Assembly (NCBI GenBank): GCA_934045075.1
Contig: OW203725.1
Location: 22,327,714 to 22,391,713 of the forward strand
Length of the DNA: 64,000 nucleotides
Direction: 5' to 3'
Origin: Yponomeuta sedellus
Taxonomy: Eukaryota; Arthropoda; Insecta; Lepidoptera; Yponomeutidae
Part shown: positions 10,220-22,763 of the stretch, piece by piece
Numbering within the stretch: position 1 is the stretch's first letter
Layout: every line of letters begins with the position of its first letter
The notes under the pieces: model-generated
Databases searched by the model: none
What the model was told of the DNA's origin: nothing
The model's input: only the letters and a program-made list of their open reading frames with translations
Translations under genes and position numbers: made by a program

Positions 10220-10872
10220 GTAGCCAGGTCAAGCGGCAAAGATGTGGAACTAGTTGATAAGTTCTGCTACTTAGGAAGCTTGGTAGACGAGCACGGTGGA
10301 ACCGAAATTGATGTAGAGGCAAGAATTTATAAGGCTAGAGCTGTATTTGCCCAACTCAAAAACTTTTGGGGATCAGGGAAGCTTTCGCGTTGTTCGAAGA
10401 TACGAGTCTTCAATACCAACGTATAATTAGTTCTCTTGTACGGTTGGGAGTCCTGGTTCGTGCGCTCAGATATCTCACACAGGCTCCAGGTATTTATTAA
10501 CAAATGTCTCAGACAGATACTGGGGATATTCTGGCCACAAAGAATACGGAACCAGGACCTCTGGAAGTATTCCAATCAGATACCAGTTCACCTAGAAATC
10601 CTGGATAGGAAATGGCGCTGGATAGGACATACACTACGCCGCGACAGGAGATGCCTGACCAGACAAGCACTTACGTATACCCATTGGGCAGCCGAAAGAG
10701 GGGGCGGCCAAGGACCACCTGGAAAAGATCAATAGACCAAGAGGCCAAATCGATCGGCACTAGCTGGCCTGAATTGGAAGCTGCCGCGAACCACCGCCAG
10801 AAGTAGTAATCTGTGGTTGAGGCCCTATGTTCCGCTAGGAGTTAAAGGACCAAAGAAGAATAAGAAGAAATG
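10220..10872 (+). pseudogene. LINE ORF2 C-terminal fragment
   Basis: Reads VDKFCYLGSLVDEHGGTEID, a stop at 10424, then LLYGWESWFVRS, WRWIGHTLRRD and, one frame over, RKRGRPRTTWKRSID with GVKGPKK at the end. This order (CYLGS, YGxExW, WxGHxxRR, KRGRPxxTW) is the C-terminal part of non-LTR retrotransposon ORF2. At least one stop and one frameshift. It ends in AAGAAGAATAAGAAG, probably the tail. Confidence 0.8.
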
Positions 10873-10879
10873 ACGTGCA

Positions 10880-11465
10880 ACTAAACAAGATTGTCTTCAA
10901 AATGTTGTAATAAACTACTAATTAATAATAATAACTTTCATACAACACAATCACTTGACATGGTTTCAAACCGCGCTATGGTAACCACGCATGGACGTGA
11001 ACAAGCACCTACACTGAGGCCACTTACACAAATGTACAGCGAACCCAGTAAGAATCAAACCCACGACCTCTGTTTTGGTACGGACCTCTGTTTTGGTACG
11101 GCGTCTGAAGGTAGTGTAGTTTTACGAAACAGGTCTCTATTTACATTCACTAAAAATGCTACATAGTGTATACGGCTCTCTCAACGAACGTATTCAGTAG
11201 AGACTTGAGAGAGGGAGAAGGATATAAATGCGGACTCCGAGATTGGGCGATGTTATTATATAAAATGGGTTTGGGATGTCCCACAGGCTATTACAGGATG
11301 CTCGTATGTTTGTGGAACATTCGACTGAAGACTGATTTTGTGTTTGCCAATACACTTTCCTCAAAGCTGTTCCTGTGGCTACTAACACGTGTATTTGAAG
11401 AGATCGCTCTAATCAATAAGATTGCCAATTGTATGACATAACTTTTATTTAAGAAGTCATATTAT
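10880..11465. other. No gene; one short tandem duplication
   Basis: Contains an 18-bp direct duplication GACCTCTGTTTTGGTACG at about 11065-11100. The two open frames at 10891-11441 have no recognisable motif. Confidence 0.35.
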
Positions 11466-11470
11466 AGAAA

Positions 11471-11806
11471 CACTTGTAGCCTAGTGGAACCTAGCCTAGC
11501 TAAGCAACAGCAGGAGTGGTCAGGTGCGGGATGGGTGACCGTCCCGTGACTACCGCTAGTGGCATTTTTTCGAGCGTTTCCGTTCTTCGCAAGATATGCT
11601 AAGCCGTTGGTGCCGGCCGTCATGTAATGGCAGTCGTTAAGCCATGTCAGGGGCCTTATAGGCGGGATGGTGGAGGATTGTAAAACAGTGGCGGGCCTTA
11701 CTGTCAGAAGTTATCAAGCCGCCCATAAGGACTCTGACAGGGCTTAACGACTGCCTCTACATGAACAGCCGGCAACAGCAGCTTAATGTGCCTTGCAAAG
11801 CACGGA
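11471..11806. mobile_element. 5S-derived SINE (family A), inverted composite
   Basis: The first ~195 bp are the plus-strand head (AAGCAACAGCAGG, GGATGGGTGACC) up to GGGGCCTTATAGGCGG. From about 11666 the sequence turns into minus-strand body (GGTGGAGGATTGTAAAAC to TTAACGACTGCC) ending near GCACGGAAG. The two parts are head-to-head. Confidence 0.7.
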
Positions 11807-12089
11807 AGAACAAATATATTTATACTCGTAGTGCGATAACGAATTTTCCAAAAACCTAAGTAGGTAAATAAATAACAAAAACCCGATTGCGACCATTAAC
11901 GACTTCCCTGGGGGTCCCAAACTCATTGTAACTTGGTTGTTCCTTTTGTTTAGTTGAATCTTAGCAGTCGGGTTTTTCATTTTTAATATTTTATTATTTT
12001 TGCCATTTGTTTAATGCACTACTACTAACTTTTTTAAGGAAGAAAACATTTTTTTTTAAATACATTTTAATGATCATTTTTAAGCGCTG
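11807..12089. other. No recognised feature
   Basis: AT-rich and non-coding. Confidence 0.3.
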
Positions 12090-12215
12090 AGGTAGATGAA
12101 CATCTCTGGAGGTTTCCTCGCTTTGTTTTCCGATGTGGTACTAAGCCCACACTCTCTCTTTCTGAGAGAAGGCCTGTGTCCTGGAGTGGGACGTATATAG
12201 GAATATAGAAAAGGC
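12090..12215 (+). repeat. Family T tail repeat
   Basis: AAGCCCACACTCTCTC, GAGAGAAGGCCTGTGTCC and GTGGGACGTATATAGG. The same order occurs at 51176-51245 and, weaker, at 24290, 41957 and 48700 (inverted). Confidence 0.55.
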
Positions 12216-12286
12216 TGGTTTTATTTCCTACATTGGAAAGTAGTCTCAAAACAAAACACACGTTCCAGAAAGTAGTATATTATTCT

Positions 12287-12470
12287 CAGCACTCTTTCTT
12301 TAATGGGCTAAGTTTTCCCGCCGCAAATTCTGTCCCTCGGCGTAGGACTTTGCCCTTTGACACCTCAAAGGGGCTTCGTAGACACCAGAGGGCGTTGTGA
12401 TAGTGATAGGCGGCAGCGACAAGCGACTTCATCATCGCTTGATGAAACTATGCCCATTTCTTTGAGATTC
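12287..12470 (+). repeat. Dispersed repeat shared with 58480-58620
   Basis: CTTTCTTTAATGGGCTAAG, ATTCTGTCCCTCGG, CCAGAGGGCGTTGTGA and AGCGACAAGCGACTTCA occur in the same order in both places. The class is not recognised. Confidence 0.55.
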
Positions 12471-12529
12471 TGGGTCAAAACATGTCTTATTTCAAACATA
12501 GTTATGCGTTGAGCGGGTCTATTCGCGAT

Positions 12530-12625
12530 TTTTTTTTCAGGTAAAACCTGATGATTTTAATTACCGACGTTTCGGCAGCGTTGCAGTTGCCGTGGTCATG
12601 GGTAGACTGAAGTGGCCGGTACAGT
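12530..12625 (-). mobile_element. Penelope-like terminal fragment (family X)
   Basis: Minus strand: CATGACCACGGCAACTGCAA, then CTGCCGAAACGTCGG and AGGTTTTACCT. Same layout as 3770-3945. Confidence 0.45.
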
Positions 12626-12629
12626 TAGT

Positions 12630-13072
12630 AAAAACTATATTGTAGGTTAGTAAAAACTTGAAATGACTTGAGGGTAGAATATACCAAGCCGCTCAGAAAG
12701 TTTTGCGAAAAAATGTTTTTATGAATAAGACACTGGCCACTTGTAATTGTTTGAAAATGTCGTTAATTAAGCTCTTAGGACTGCGAAGTTCAAGACAAAG
12801 AGCAATAGCGTAGCGTTTATTGATTTGAAAATCGTACGATAGTATGTATATAGTACGATAGATAGTACTACGATAGTATCCTGAATCCTAAATATAAATG
12901 GTCTGTTCAGATTATTCTAGTTCAGGGACGAAGCAATATAGCAATAATGTACACTTTATTCCACAAGCTTTGGCCAAATACTTTTAACGTTTATATTACA
13001 AAAAGTACGAGTATATGTATAGAGTAAATACTTTTGTTTTACATAATATTTAAAATAAATTAAAATGTAATA
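12630..13072. other. No recognised feature
   Basis: AT-rich; short repeats of TAGTACGATAG at about 12835-12880. Confidence 0.3.
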
Positions 13073-13082
13073 GTAAGTAATT

Positions 13083-13558
13083 CAACATCTTCGAGTCACC
13101 CTTGCCACAATACCTGAAGACCAAGGTATTCAATCAATGCGTTCTGCCGGTCATGACATACGGAGCCGAGACGTGGAACCTGACAGTGAAACTAGCCCAC
13201 CGATTAAATGTCACTCAGCGAGCTATGGAAAGGTGTATGCTCGGAATCTCGTTAAGGGACAAAGTCCGGAACGAGATCATCCGACAAAAAAACAAAGTCA
13301 CTGACGTGGTTCAGAAGTGTAGCAGGATGAAGTGGCAGTGGGCTGGTCACCGATGATCGTTGGAGCAGACGGGTTCTCGAATGGAGACCACGACTCGGCA
13401 AGCGTAGTGTAGGACGCCCGCCGGCCAGATGGAACGACGACCTCAAAAAGGTGGCTGGTGGTGACTGGATGGCGAAAACGGGAGATCGGGTCTTGTGGCG
13501 CACCCTGGGGGAGGCTTATGTCCAGCAGTGGCCTGCAATAGGCTGAAATGATGATGAT
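13083..13558 (+). pseudogene. RTE-type LINE, 5'-truncated copy
   Basis: Reads QYLKTKVFNQCVLPVMTYGA, MERCMLGISLRDKVRNE, KWQWAGH, then after a small deletion LEWRPRLGKRSVGRPPARW and LGEAYVQQWPAIG with a stop. This is the C-terminal part of an RTE-like ORF2. It ends in (ATG)n. The 10-bp duplication GTAAGTAATT (13073-13082 and 13559-13568) proves insertion by target-primed reverse transcription with 5' truncation. Confidence 0.85.
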
Positions 13559-13568
13559 GTAAGTAATT

Positions 13569-13930
13569 ACGTGCTCGTGTCCTAGTGGAACCGAGTGATT
13601 GAAATCAACCACTCGGGTTAAGCAACAGCAGGCGTGGTCTGGTTTGAATGGGTGATCATCCCGTAATTACCGCGATTGCCTTTTTTCCGAGCACTTCCGT
13701 GCTTCGCAAGGCACGCTAAGCCGTTGGTACCGGCTGTCAAGAAAAGGCAGTCGTTAATCCATCAGAGGCCTTATGGGTGGTTCGAAAACTTCTGACAGTA
13801 AGACCCGCCACTGTCTTACAATCCTCCACCAAGCCGGACTAGGCCCTCGTGGTGGAGTGTGGCGTAACCTTCCAGCGATGCAGGAAGAGACCCGCGCCCG
13901 AGCGGTGAGGACGTACAAATGGTTGATATT
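13569..13930 (+). mobile_element. 5S-derived SINE (family A), full length
   Basis: Abuts the target duplication of the preceding LINE. The head GTGCTCGTGTCCTAGTGG and 5S-like GGTTAAGCAACAGCAGGCG are followed by the standard body, and it ends GGTTGATATT. Confidence 0.8.
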
Positions 13931-14129
13931 ATCATAAAAAACTGCACCTTACCGCTTCGCCCTTGTTCCCTAATCACGCCCCCGACTTGCAAGTAAACGG
14001 GCACTCACCATGAAAGTGCGGAAGATAAGGGCCCTTTTCTTCACGGTTTCCCTGCGGGGCGCACGCGATGTTTACTGAGCGATAGAGACGTGTCCTGTGG
14101 CACGTTATATACTTGTCACCGCTGTCATG
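13931..14129. other. No recognised feature
   Basis: GC-richer than its surroundings; no motif that I can name. Confidence 0.3.
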
Positions 14130-14275
14130 CCCGCTGTACACACGCGCCTCAAAACCTGAGAGTTTATCTCACATTGCGAGTTTCACAGGACGATTGCGTA
14201 GTGCCGCTTGTGTGAAACCCGCAAAGATTGATAAACTCTCGAGCTCTAGGACAAGCGTGTACTGCCGCTTTGAAA
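14130..14275. mobile_element. Hairpin MITE (probable)
   Basis: GAGAGTTTATC, GCGAGTTTCACA and CAAGCG-type blocks recur inverted around a centre near 14200. No duplication was assigned, so the ends are approximate. Confidence 0.4.
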
Positions 14276-14324
14276 CTAGTCACTTGCTACGGTGATAAGA
14301 AATTATTTTATGACAGACACAATG

Positions 14325-14445
14325 CGAAAAATGCCACTAGCGGTAGTCATAGGACGGTCACCCATCCTGCACCTGACCGCGCCTGTTGTTGCTTAACTCA
14401 AGTGATTGATTCCAATCACTCGGTTCGACCACGGGCGCTTCACGA
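14325..14445 (-). mobile_element. 5S-derived SINE (family A), head fragment
   Basis: The minus strand gives the head GAACCGAGTGATTGGAATCA, GTTAAGCAACAACAGGCG and GGATGGGTGACC, then stops after the CTAGTGGC block. Confidence 0.75.
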
Positions 14446-14449
14446 GCGT

Positions 14450-14848
14450 TTTATAAAATTGTCTTTCACCTACTCTCGCTGATATACCTTCGACGTCCTT
14501 TGCTGCTGGAAGCCGGCAAAACTGAAAGCCTGACCGTAATCTCCGCACTTCGAGGGTTGGGTAATACCCGCATTGCCCTTTGACATGCGTGCGGTCGGCG
14601 GTAAACTTTGAGTCTTTGGCACATATTAGCTATAGGGAATCTTATATGCATACGTATGTGTGCTGTACTTACTTCCTTTAGTAACTATTGAACTTGGATG
14701 GGTTTCTCCATTTTTTTGTAGAATATATAGGTCTTTTGATTTTTTGGGACGCTTATAGGTCCGACTGCAGGGCACAGGCCTTCTCCCAGAAAGAGAGAGT
14801 ATTTTATTTTATTAGTTGGTGTGGTGTGCAACAAAAAATCTAATTGGT
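14450..14848. other. No gene; family T scrap at 14770-14815
   Basis: The reverse complement of GAGAAGGCCTGTGCC lies near 14775. The remainder is unrecognised. Confidence 0.35.
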
Positions 14849-14860
14849 TTTCAGAAACCT

Positions 14861-15452
14861 TAAAAAAACTATTTAGAGGCTTAAAATTCTACAGTATGAG
14901 GGTTTTTTAAAATTGTCCTTAGCAAGGATTAGTGCATTAAGAAGAATATAATCATTTGGGTACAGCGACATCATTTCGATGTAAAACCTAACTGCAAAGT
15001 AGGTACTCGGGGCTGCAAGTGATCCAAATTACTTCAGCCATATATTGCTGACTGTACGTAATACAGAGAGTATTGTAAAGAGGTTCGAAATTTCACTGAT
15101 GCGCATGTAAGTCGCCCATTAGCTCAGTTGGGAGAGCGCTGACATGGTTAGCCAGAGATCGCGGGTTAGAGTCCCGGCATGGGTGGATTTTTTAGTCTCT
15201 AAATAGGTTTTTTAAAATGGTCCTTAACACGGGTTAGTGCATCATCATCATCATAGGCCCACCGCTGCTGACTGCTGGGTATAGGCCTTTTCCCCATTAT
15301 GCCAAGCCTCACGGTCTCTCGCCATCCTCATCCAAGGACCCTCCACTGACTCTGCCACATCGTCTGACCATCGGGCCGCTGGTCTGCCCACCGACCGCTT
15401 TACCGTTCTCGGCCGCCACTCTGTGACGGTTAGTGCATTAAAAAGAATATAA
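14861..15452. mobile_element. Family P tRNA-like retroposon, palindromic copy with target duplication
   Basis: TTTCAGAAACCT at 14849-14860 and 15453-15464 is a 12-bp target duplication. A short minus-strand tail (ACTATTTAGAGGC) at the left joins at about 14890 to a long plus-strand stretch: tail, then upstream region, then a tRNA-like head at about 15115-15188 and tail again. A LINE fragment is nested at 15242-15427. Confidence 0.8.
15242..15427 (-). pseudogene. RTE-type LINE 3' end nested in family P
   Basis: The minus strand reads VEGPWMRMARDREAWHNG and GEKAYTQQ before its stop and an (ATG)n tail. The host tail is duplicated as GGTTAGTGCA at 15232-15241 and 15428-15437, so it entered after the family P copy. 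Confidence 0.8.
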
Positions 15453-15464
15453 TTTCAGAAACCT

Positions 15465-18032
<2,568 letters not shown>

Positions 18033-18173
18033 AAAAACATGGCCGTTTAGTAACTAAATATAGTGTAAAGCATGCGTGCAAAGGTTGACACGCGGTCTAT
18101 GGAACTAAAGGACGGTTAACAGGTGGTGTGAGAATCGCGAGAAATCTTTTGGAATTGAAATCATTTCTATTGT

Positions 18174-18357
18174 TATATTATTTTTAATGCACTAACCCGT
18201 GCTAAGGACAATTTTAAAAACCCATTCAGAGGCTAAACATTCCACTCATGCCGGGACTCGAACCCGTGACCTCTGGCTCTAAAATAGGTTTTTAAAATTG
18301 TCCTTAGCACGGGCTAGTACATTAAAAATAATATAATCATGTGGGTACAGCGATATT
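18174..18357. mobile_element. Family P retroposon, hairpin copy with target duplication
   Basis: ATTTCTATTGT at 18163-18173 and 18358-18368 flanks it (11 bp). The left arm TTTTTAATGCACTAACCCG... is matched by the right arm around CTTAGCACGGGCTAGTAC, inverted, with part of the tRNA-like head (GGGACTCGAACCC) between them. The right end runs further, to GTGGGTACAGCGATATT. Confidence 0.85.
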
Positions 18358-18368
18358 ATTTCTATTGT

Positions 18369-18920
18369 CAAAGTAAGAAAAGTATTTTGTTTGTTTCTAG
18401 TTTGTGTGGCGAAGCTCCGTGAATGATGTGATGAAACGCCTTACTTGAGACATACTCTGTTTTGGATTCCTTGTTTCCAAGTGTTGAATTGTGGTCTAAA
18501 TTATGGGTAAATTGTGGGTAAAAAGCCCTGAAACTTTTCACTTTAGTGCTATCAATGAATCATTTCTTTTTTCTGGCTATAGGATTCTGTGAATGTTGAT
18601 CATCTCTATGAAGTTAATATGATATTTTATTGTAAAATTATAAAGCTGTCTTGTCTTTACCACCACAATAAATACCACCACAAAGTTCTTAAGGACCAGG
18701 TAAACGTAAAAATGATTTTGAGGAATTCGTAACACTTGCGAAAGGCACAACGTGCAGTATACCAACAACAACGAGCAGAATCCCACGTTAGTGGTCGTAA
18801 ACCAGCTTGTCCTGTGACATTTCAAAAAGTCATTGCTGTGGACAAAGTTTGTGTACTATCACTATCCAAAAGTCTTGAGAGTGAGAAATTACACCGTAAA
18901 AACACGCTCTGATACAATTT
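18369..18920. other. No recognised feature
   Basis: The 82-codon minus frame (18577-18825) has no recognisable motif. Confidence 0.3.
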
Positions 18921-18922
18921 TC

Positions 18923-19036
18923 ATTAACTATGATAAGGTAATATATAAGACAGGTCTAATCGCGATTATTTATTAGATAAAACATAAATAATCGCGATTA
19001 GACCCTGTTTAATATGTAACCTTATCATAGTTAATA
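18923..19036. repeat. Near-perfect palindrome (family X-like terminus)
   Basis: ATTAACTATGATAAGGT and GGTCTAATCGCGATTATTTA on the left are repeated inverted on the right around a short TTAGATAAAACA loop. The GGTCTAATCGCGATTA block also ends family X copies near 28830 and 30885. Confidence 0.75.
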
Positions 19037-19069
19037 AAAACTAGCCTTTATACATGTTATTATATTATG

Positions 19070-19238
19070 TCTTCTTCTTCTTCAGGCTATATTAGTCCAC
19101 TGCTGGACAAAGCCCTCTCCTAATGAGCGCCATAGCGCAAGGTTGTGCCATCATTGGGGGGTAATGCCCATAATCCCAACGCTGGGCTTGCGGGTTGGGG
19201 ATCGCAGTTTCGTGGAATTGTACTGCAGGGGGCATTAT
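19070..19238 (-). mobile_element. RTE-tailed short element (family R), partial
   Basis: (TTC)n, TAGTCCACTGCTGGACAAAG, then CATTGGGGGGTAATGCCC and GGGTTGGGGATCGCAG. This matches the right half of the complete copy at 41444-41690, reversed. Confidence 0.7.
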
Positions 19239-19382
19239 TTATAATTCATTGCCTGTTTAATGTTATGTGTGCAATAAAATATAAAAATAATCACTATGTA
19301 TAAGCATCGCGAGTTCTGCCGTGTCGTGACAAGACACTGTAATTTAAAAACGGGCATTTACCAGAAAACGCCAAAAACATTT

Positions 19383-19402
19383 TTAGCCTCTAAATAGGTT
19401 TT
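19383..19402 (+). mobile_element. 20-bp family P insertion with target duplication
   Basis: TTAGCCTCTAAATAGGTTTT is just the family P tail. CAAAAACATTT at 19372-19382 and 19403-19413 is an 11-bp duplication around it. Confidence 0.7.
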
Positions 19403-19413
19403 CAAAAACATTT

Positions 19414-20292
19414 CGTCAAGAAAATTCCGCATAGATACGTCAAATCAAAACAGATTACTTTAAAAATTTTACATGTGTTAAATAATAGTGCACATAATTA
19501 TGCCGTAACGAGTTAATTTATATTTTTTGTATATAGACTCTAATTGAAAATCTAGAATCTTCGCACTGAATACCCGCTTTTTTTCTTGACAAATAGGAAA
19601 AGGTTTTAAAGTTGTTATGACAAAACAGTGCATCTACAGTTATTTGGCCTAGAAACCACGAGCATGTTTTGGCAAAACACGGTACCTATCTATGTAAACA
19701 GTATTTTGTCAAAACAGGTCTCTATAATATTGGCTATACTATTATTATTAAAACTTTTTAAAATATTATTAAAATTTAACTATAATATTATTAAAACTAT
19801 AATATTATTAAAACTTTTTCCATATTTTTTGATGCCATGCCATGTACTTAAGGGCGAAGAATCGAATTATTCATGTTGCTTCAAACTTCTTCGTCATACC
19901 ACGGCAGAGTTATTAGGATATACTATGGTTTTGAAGGTTTTTTTTAAACACCAGTTCAGGAAACAGATTTTTGTCCGTTTTTTTTTTTTTATTTATTTAT
20001 TATTTATTTCTTTTTGCATGTAAAGTCCCGATTGCACCAGAATACGGCTGCGTCCATTCGTATTCATTTCGTTTCCTGTGTTCTCGTGCCATTTCTGTTA
20101 TCGAAATTATTATACTGAATCTGTATTTATTTACCTGCCTATCTGTGTAACTGACGGTTTGCAAAAATGCTTTTGTAATTATAAAATACTCTCTCATTCT
20201 GTGCCTGCAGTGGATTTTTATATGCTACACAAAAAATGTTGGTAGGTATTGTATGTAGTACATGCATAAAAATTCAAAAGTTTTTTTTATTT
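19414..20292. other. No recognised feature, AT-rich
   Basis: Long AT-rich stretch with ATTATTAAAACT repeats at about 19740-19815. The 131-codon plus frame (19628-20023) is low complexity and unlikely to be a gene. Confidence 0.35.
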
Positions 20293-20303
20293 TATAGCTG
20301 TAA

Positions 20304-20666
20304 GAAGCGCTCGTGGCCTATGCGAATCGAGTGATTGGAATCAATCACTTGGTTAAGCAACAACAGGCGCGGTCAGGTACGGGATGGGTGAGCGTCCCGT
20401 GACTACCGCTAGTGGCATTTTTCCGAGCGCTTCCGTGCTTCGCAAGGCACGTTAAGCCGTTGGTGCCGGCTGTTATATAATGTCAGTCGTTAAGCCATGT
20501 CAGAGGCCTTATGGGCGGCTTGATAACTTCCGACAGTAAGGCCCGCCACTGTCTTACAATCCTCCACCAACCCGGACTTGGCCCCCGTGGTGGAGTATGG
20601 CCTAACCTTCCTGCGACGCAGGAAGAGACCCGTGCCCCAGCAGTGGGGACAACAAGGGTTGATAAC
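20304..20666 (+). mobile_element. 5S-derived SINE (family A), full length with target duplication
   Basis: TATAGCTGTAA at 20293-20303 and 20667-20677. Starts GAAGCGCTCGTGGCCTATG, has the 5S-like GGTTAAGCAACAACAGGCG, ends GGGTTGATAAC. A good reference copy. Confidence 0.9.
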
Positions 20667-20715
20667 TATAGCTGTAAGAAGCGTTAAGTCCATACTCGCT
20701 TTGAGAGAAGACCTG

Positions 20716-21120
20716 GAGCTCTATTTTTGAATCACTCGTCTCGCGTCGAGCGCTCGATTTCTACTGATTTTCGCTCGACATACGAAATTCCGTATTTTTG
20801 AATCACTCGACTGCAACGAATGGTCCTTACCACTCGTCTCGTATGTCGATCGATAGATTAATTGTCAAAATTTGTGTTAATTTGTATTGTGCTGCGCACA
20901 GATACCTAGCGATAAATGTGAATTTGCTCCTGACAACTGTTTTAGATTGTAAATATTGTGATCTTCAGTGTAGAAAAATAATTTTGAAGCATATCTAATC
21001 CTTAATGGATATTTGGATTCAAAAATACGGAAAAACGAGATCATGCGACTTAGAAGACGAATGTGACTTATGTCGTATTCGACGATACAATTTCATACGA
21101 GTGATTCAAAAATAGAGCTC
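20716..21120. mobile_element. MITE with CTG target duplication
   Basis: The terminal inverted repeats start GAGCTCTATTTTTGAATCAC and continue to ACTCGT on both ends. CTG flanks it at 20713-20715 and 21121-21123. It interrupts a family T repeat whose halves join as GAAGACCTGTGCTCTG. An internal CGTATTTTTGAATCACTCG block repeats the end sequence. Non-coding. Confidence 0.75.
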
Positions 21121-21123
21121 CTG

Positions 21124-21479
21124 TGCTCTGCAATGGGGCGTACGTAAGCTTCATAAACTGGCCGCTGGTCCACCCACTGACCGCCGTACAATGGAGTCTC
21201 GTACTCAACTTCGAATGACGATAGCTCGGTGCTTGATACCTCTATGTCCTTCTATGGTACGTTTTCTCGGTGGGTAATTACCTTGAAAGATCAGCACAAC
21301 ATAAAATATGTTAGCTTTTATCTAGGTTGAAATCTAGAAGGATTTCAACCTAGAAGGATTTCAAATCTAGAAGGTCGGATCAATCAAGTCGGAAAAATCA
21401 AGAAGTCGGATTCTTCCAATACGCATAAACCACAATTAAATGAAAGAATATTTCGTTTAAACTTGCCTCTCGCCTGAGA
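21124..21479. other. No recognised feature
   Basis: A short direct repeat TCTAGAAGGATTTCAA lies at about 21330-21370; nothing else that I can name. Confidence 0.35.
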
Positions 21480-21649
21480 TTAAGTTATAATATAATCAAC
21501 GTGGGTGGAAGGACCAATAAGGGACGTCGCAAACGCGTACAAACGACGACTAAAAAGCGATGTATTTGCAAAGGGCAAGATAAAATGTACCCGCAACCAG
21601 CGTGTGTTCATGCAACGACTAATGAATGTTGATGAAGCTACAGAGGTCT
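21480..21649 (+). pseudogene. LINE 3' region (SLIRERYGL type), left part
   Basis: GTGGAAGGACCAATAAGGGACGTC, GCAAAGGGCAAGATAAAATG and CAACGACTAATGAATG belong to the degenerate C-terminus of this LINE. The frame is broken. It is cut by a family P array and resumes at 22801. Confidence 0.75.
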
Positions 21650-21728
21650 CACTATTTTTATTTTTAATGCACTAACCCGTGCTAAGGAACAAATTTAAAA
21701 ACCTATTTAGAGGCTAAAAATTTCACCC

Positions 21729-21800
21729 ATGCCGGGATTCGAACCCGCAACCTCTGGCTATCCGTACCAGCGCTCTACCAATTGAGCCAATGGGCGACTC
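21729..21800 (-). other. tRNA-like head (family P), unit 1
   Basis: Minus strand: A box TGGCTCAATTGG and B box GGTTCGAATCC. The acceptor and T stems mostly pair. Confidence 0.75.
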
Positions 21801-22037
21801 ACGGCATCAGTGAAATTTCGAACCTCTTTACAATATTCTCTGTATTACGTACAGGCAGCGACATCTGACTTAAGCAAATTGCATTACTTACAGCCCCGAC
21901 TACCTACTTTGCAGTTAGGTTTTAACATCGGAACGATATCACTGTACTCACATGATTACACTATTTTTATTTTTAATGCACTAACCCGTGCTAAGGAACA
22001 AATTTAAAAACCTATTTAGAGGCTAAAAATTTCACCC

Positions 22038-22109
22038 ATGCCGGGATTCGAACCCGCAACCTCTGGCTATCCGTACCAGCGCTCTACCAATTGAGCCAAT
22101 GGGCGACTC
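22038..22109 (-). other. tRNA-like head (family P), unit 2
   Basis: Same as unit 1, offset 309 bp. Confidence 0.75.
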
Positions 22110-22382
22110 ACGGCATCAGTGAAATTTCGAACCTCTTTACAATATTCTCTGTATTACGTACAGGCAGCGACATCTGACTTAAGCAAATTGCATTACTTAC
22201 AGCCCCGACTACCTACTTTGCAGTTAGGTTTTAACATCGGAACGATATCACTGTACTCACATGATTACACTATTTTTATTTTTAATGCACTAACCCGTGC
22301 TAAGGAACAAATTTAAAAACCTATTTAGAGGCTAAAAATTTCACCCGTAAAGAGGTTCGAAATTTCACTGATGCCGTGAGTC

Positions 22383-22454
22383 GCCCATTGGCTCAATTGG
22401 TAGAGCGCTGGTACGGATAGCCAGAGGTTGCGGGTTCGAATCCCGGCATGGGTG
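22383..22454 (+). other. tRNA-like head (family P), unit 3, inverted
   Basis: Starts GCCCATTGGCTCAATTGG and ends GGCATGGGTG. A cloverleaf is largely possible, but position 33 of the anticodon loop is C rather than T, so this is better read as a SINE head than a working tRNA. Confidence 0.75.
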
Positions 22455-22691
22455 AAATTTTTAGCCTCTAAATAGGTTTTTAAATTTGTTCCTTAGCACG
22501 GGTTAGTGCATTAAAAATAAAAATAGTGTAATCATGTGAGTACAGTGATATCGTTCCGATGTTAAAACCTAACTGCAAAGTAGGTAGTCGGGGCTGTAAG
22601 TAATGCAATTTGCTTAAGTCAGATGTCGCTGCCTGTACGTAATACAGAGAATATTGTAAAGAGGTTCGAAATTTCACTGATGCCGTGAGTC

Positions 22692-22763
22692 GCCCATTGG
22701 CTCAATTGGTAGAGCGCTGGTACGGATAGCCAGAGGTTGCGGGTTCGAATCCCGGCATGGGTG
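22692..22763 (+). other. tRNA-like head (family P), unit 4, inverted
   Basis: Identical in the A and B boxes to the other units. The insertion ends 25 bp downstream, at TAGGTTT. Confidence 0.75.

Noticed and set aside
19628..20023. 131-codon membrane-like frame
   Set aside because: AT-rich low-complexity sequence gives hydrophobic codons by composition; no motif or splice context.
22383..22454. Functional tRNA gene
   Set aside because: A and B boxes are intact and a cloverleaf is mostly possible, but the anticodon loop lacks T33, the T stem has a mismatch, and every copy is embedded in a retroposon.
22348..22656. Hammerhead ribozyme in the 309-bp family P unit
   Set aside because: CTGATG occurs but is followed by CCG instead of A, and there is no downstream GAAA paired by a stem II, so the core is not met.
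21810..22677. Three identical 65-codon frames beginning MKFRTSLQ
   Set aside because: Shadows of the identical family P units; they overlap the tRNA-like heads and occur in both orientations with the element.
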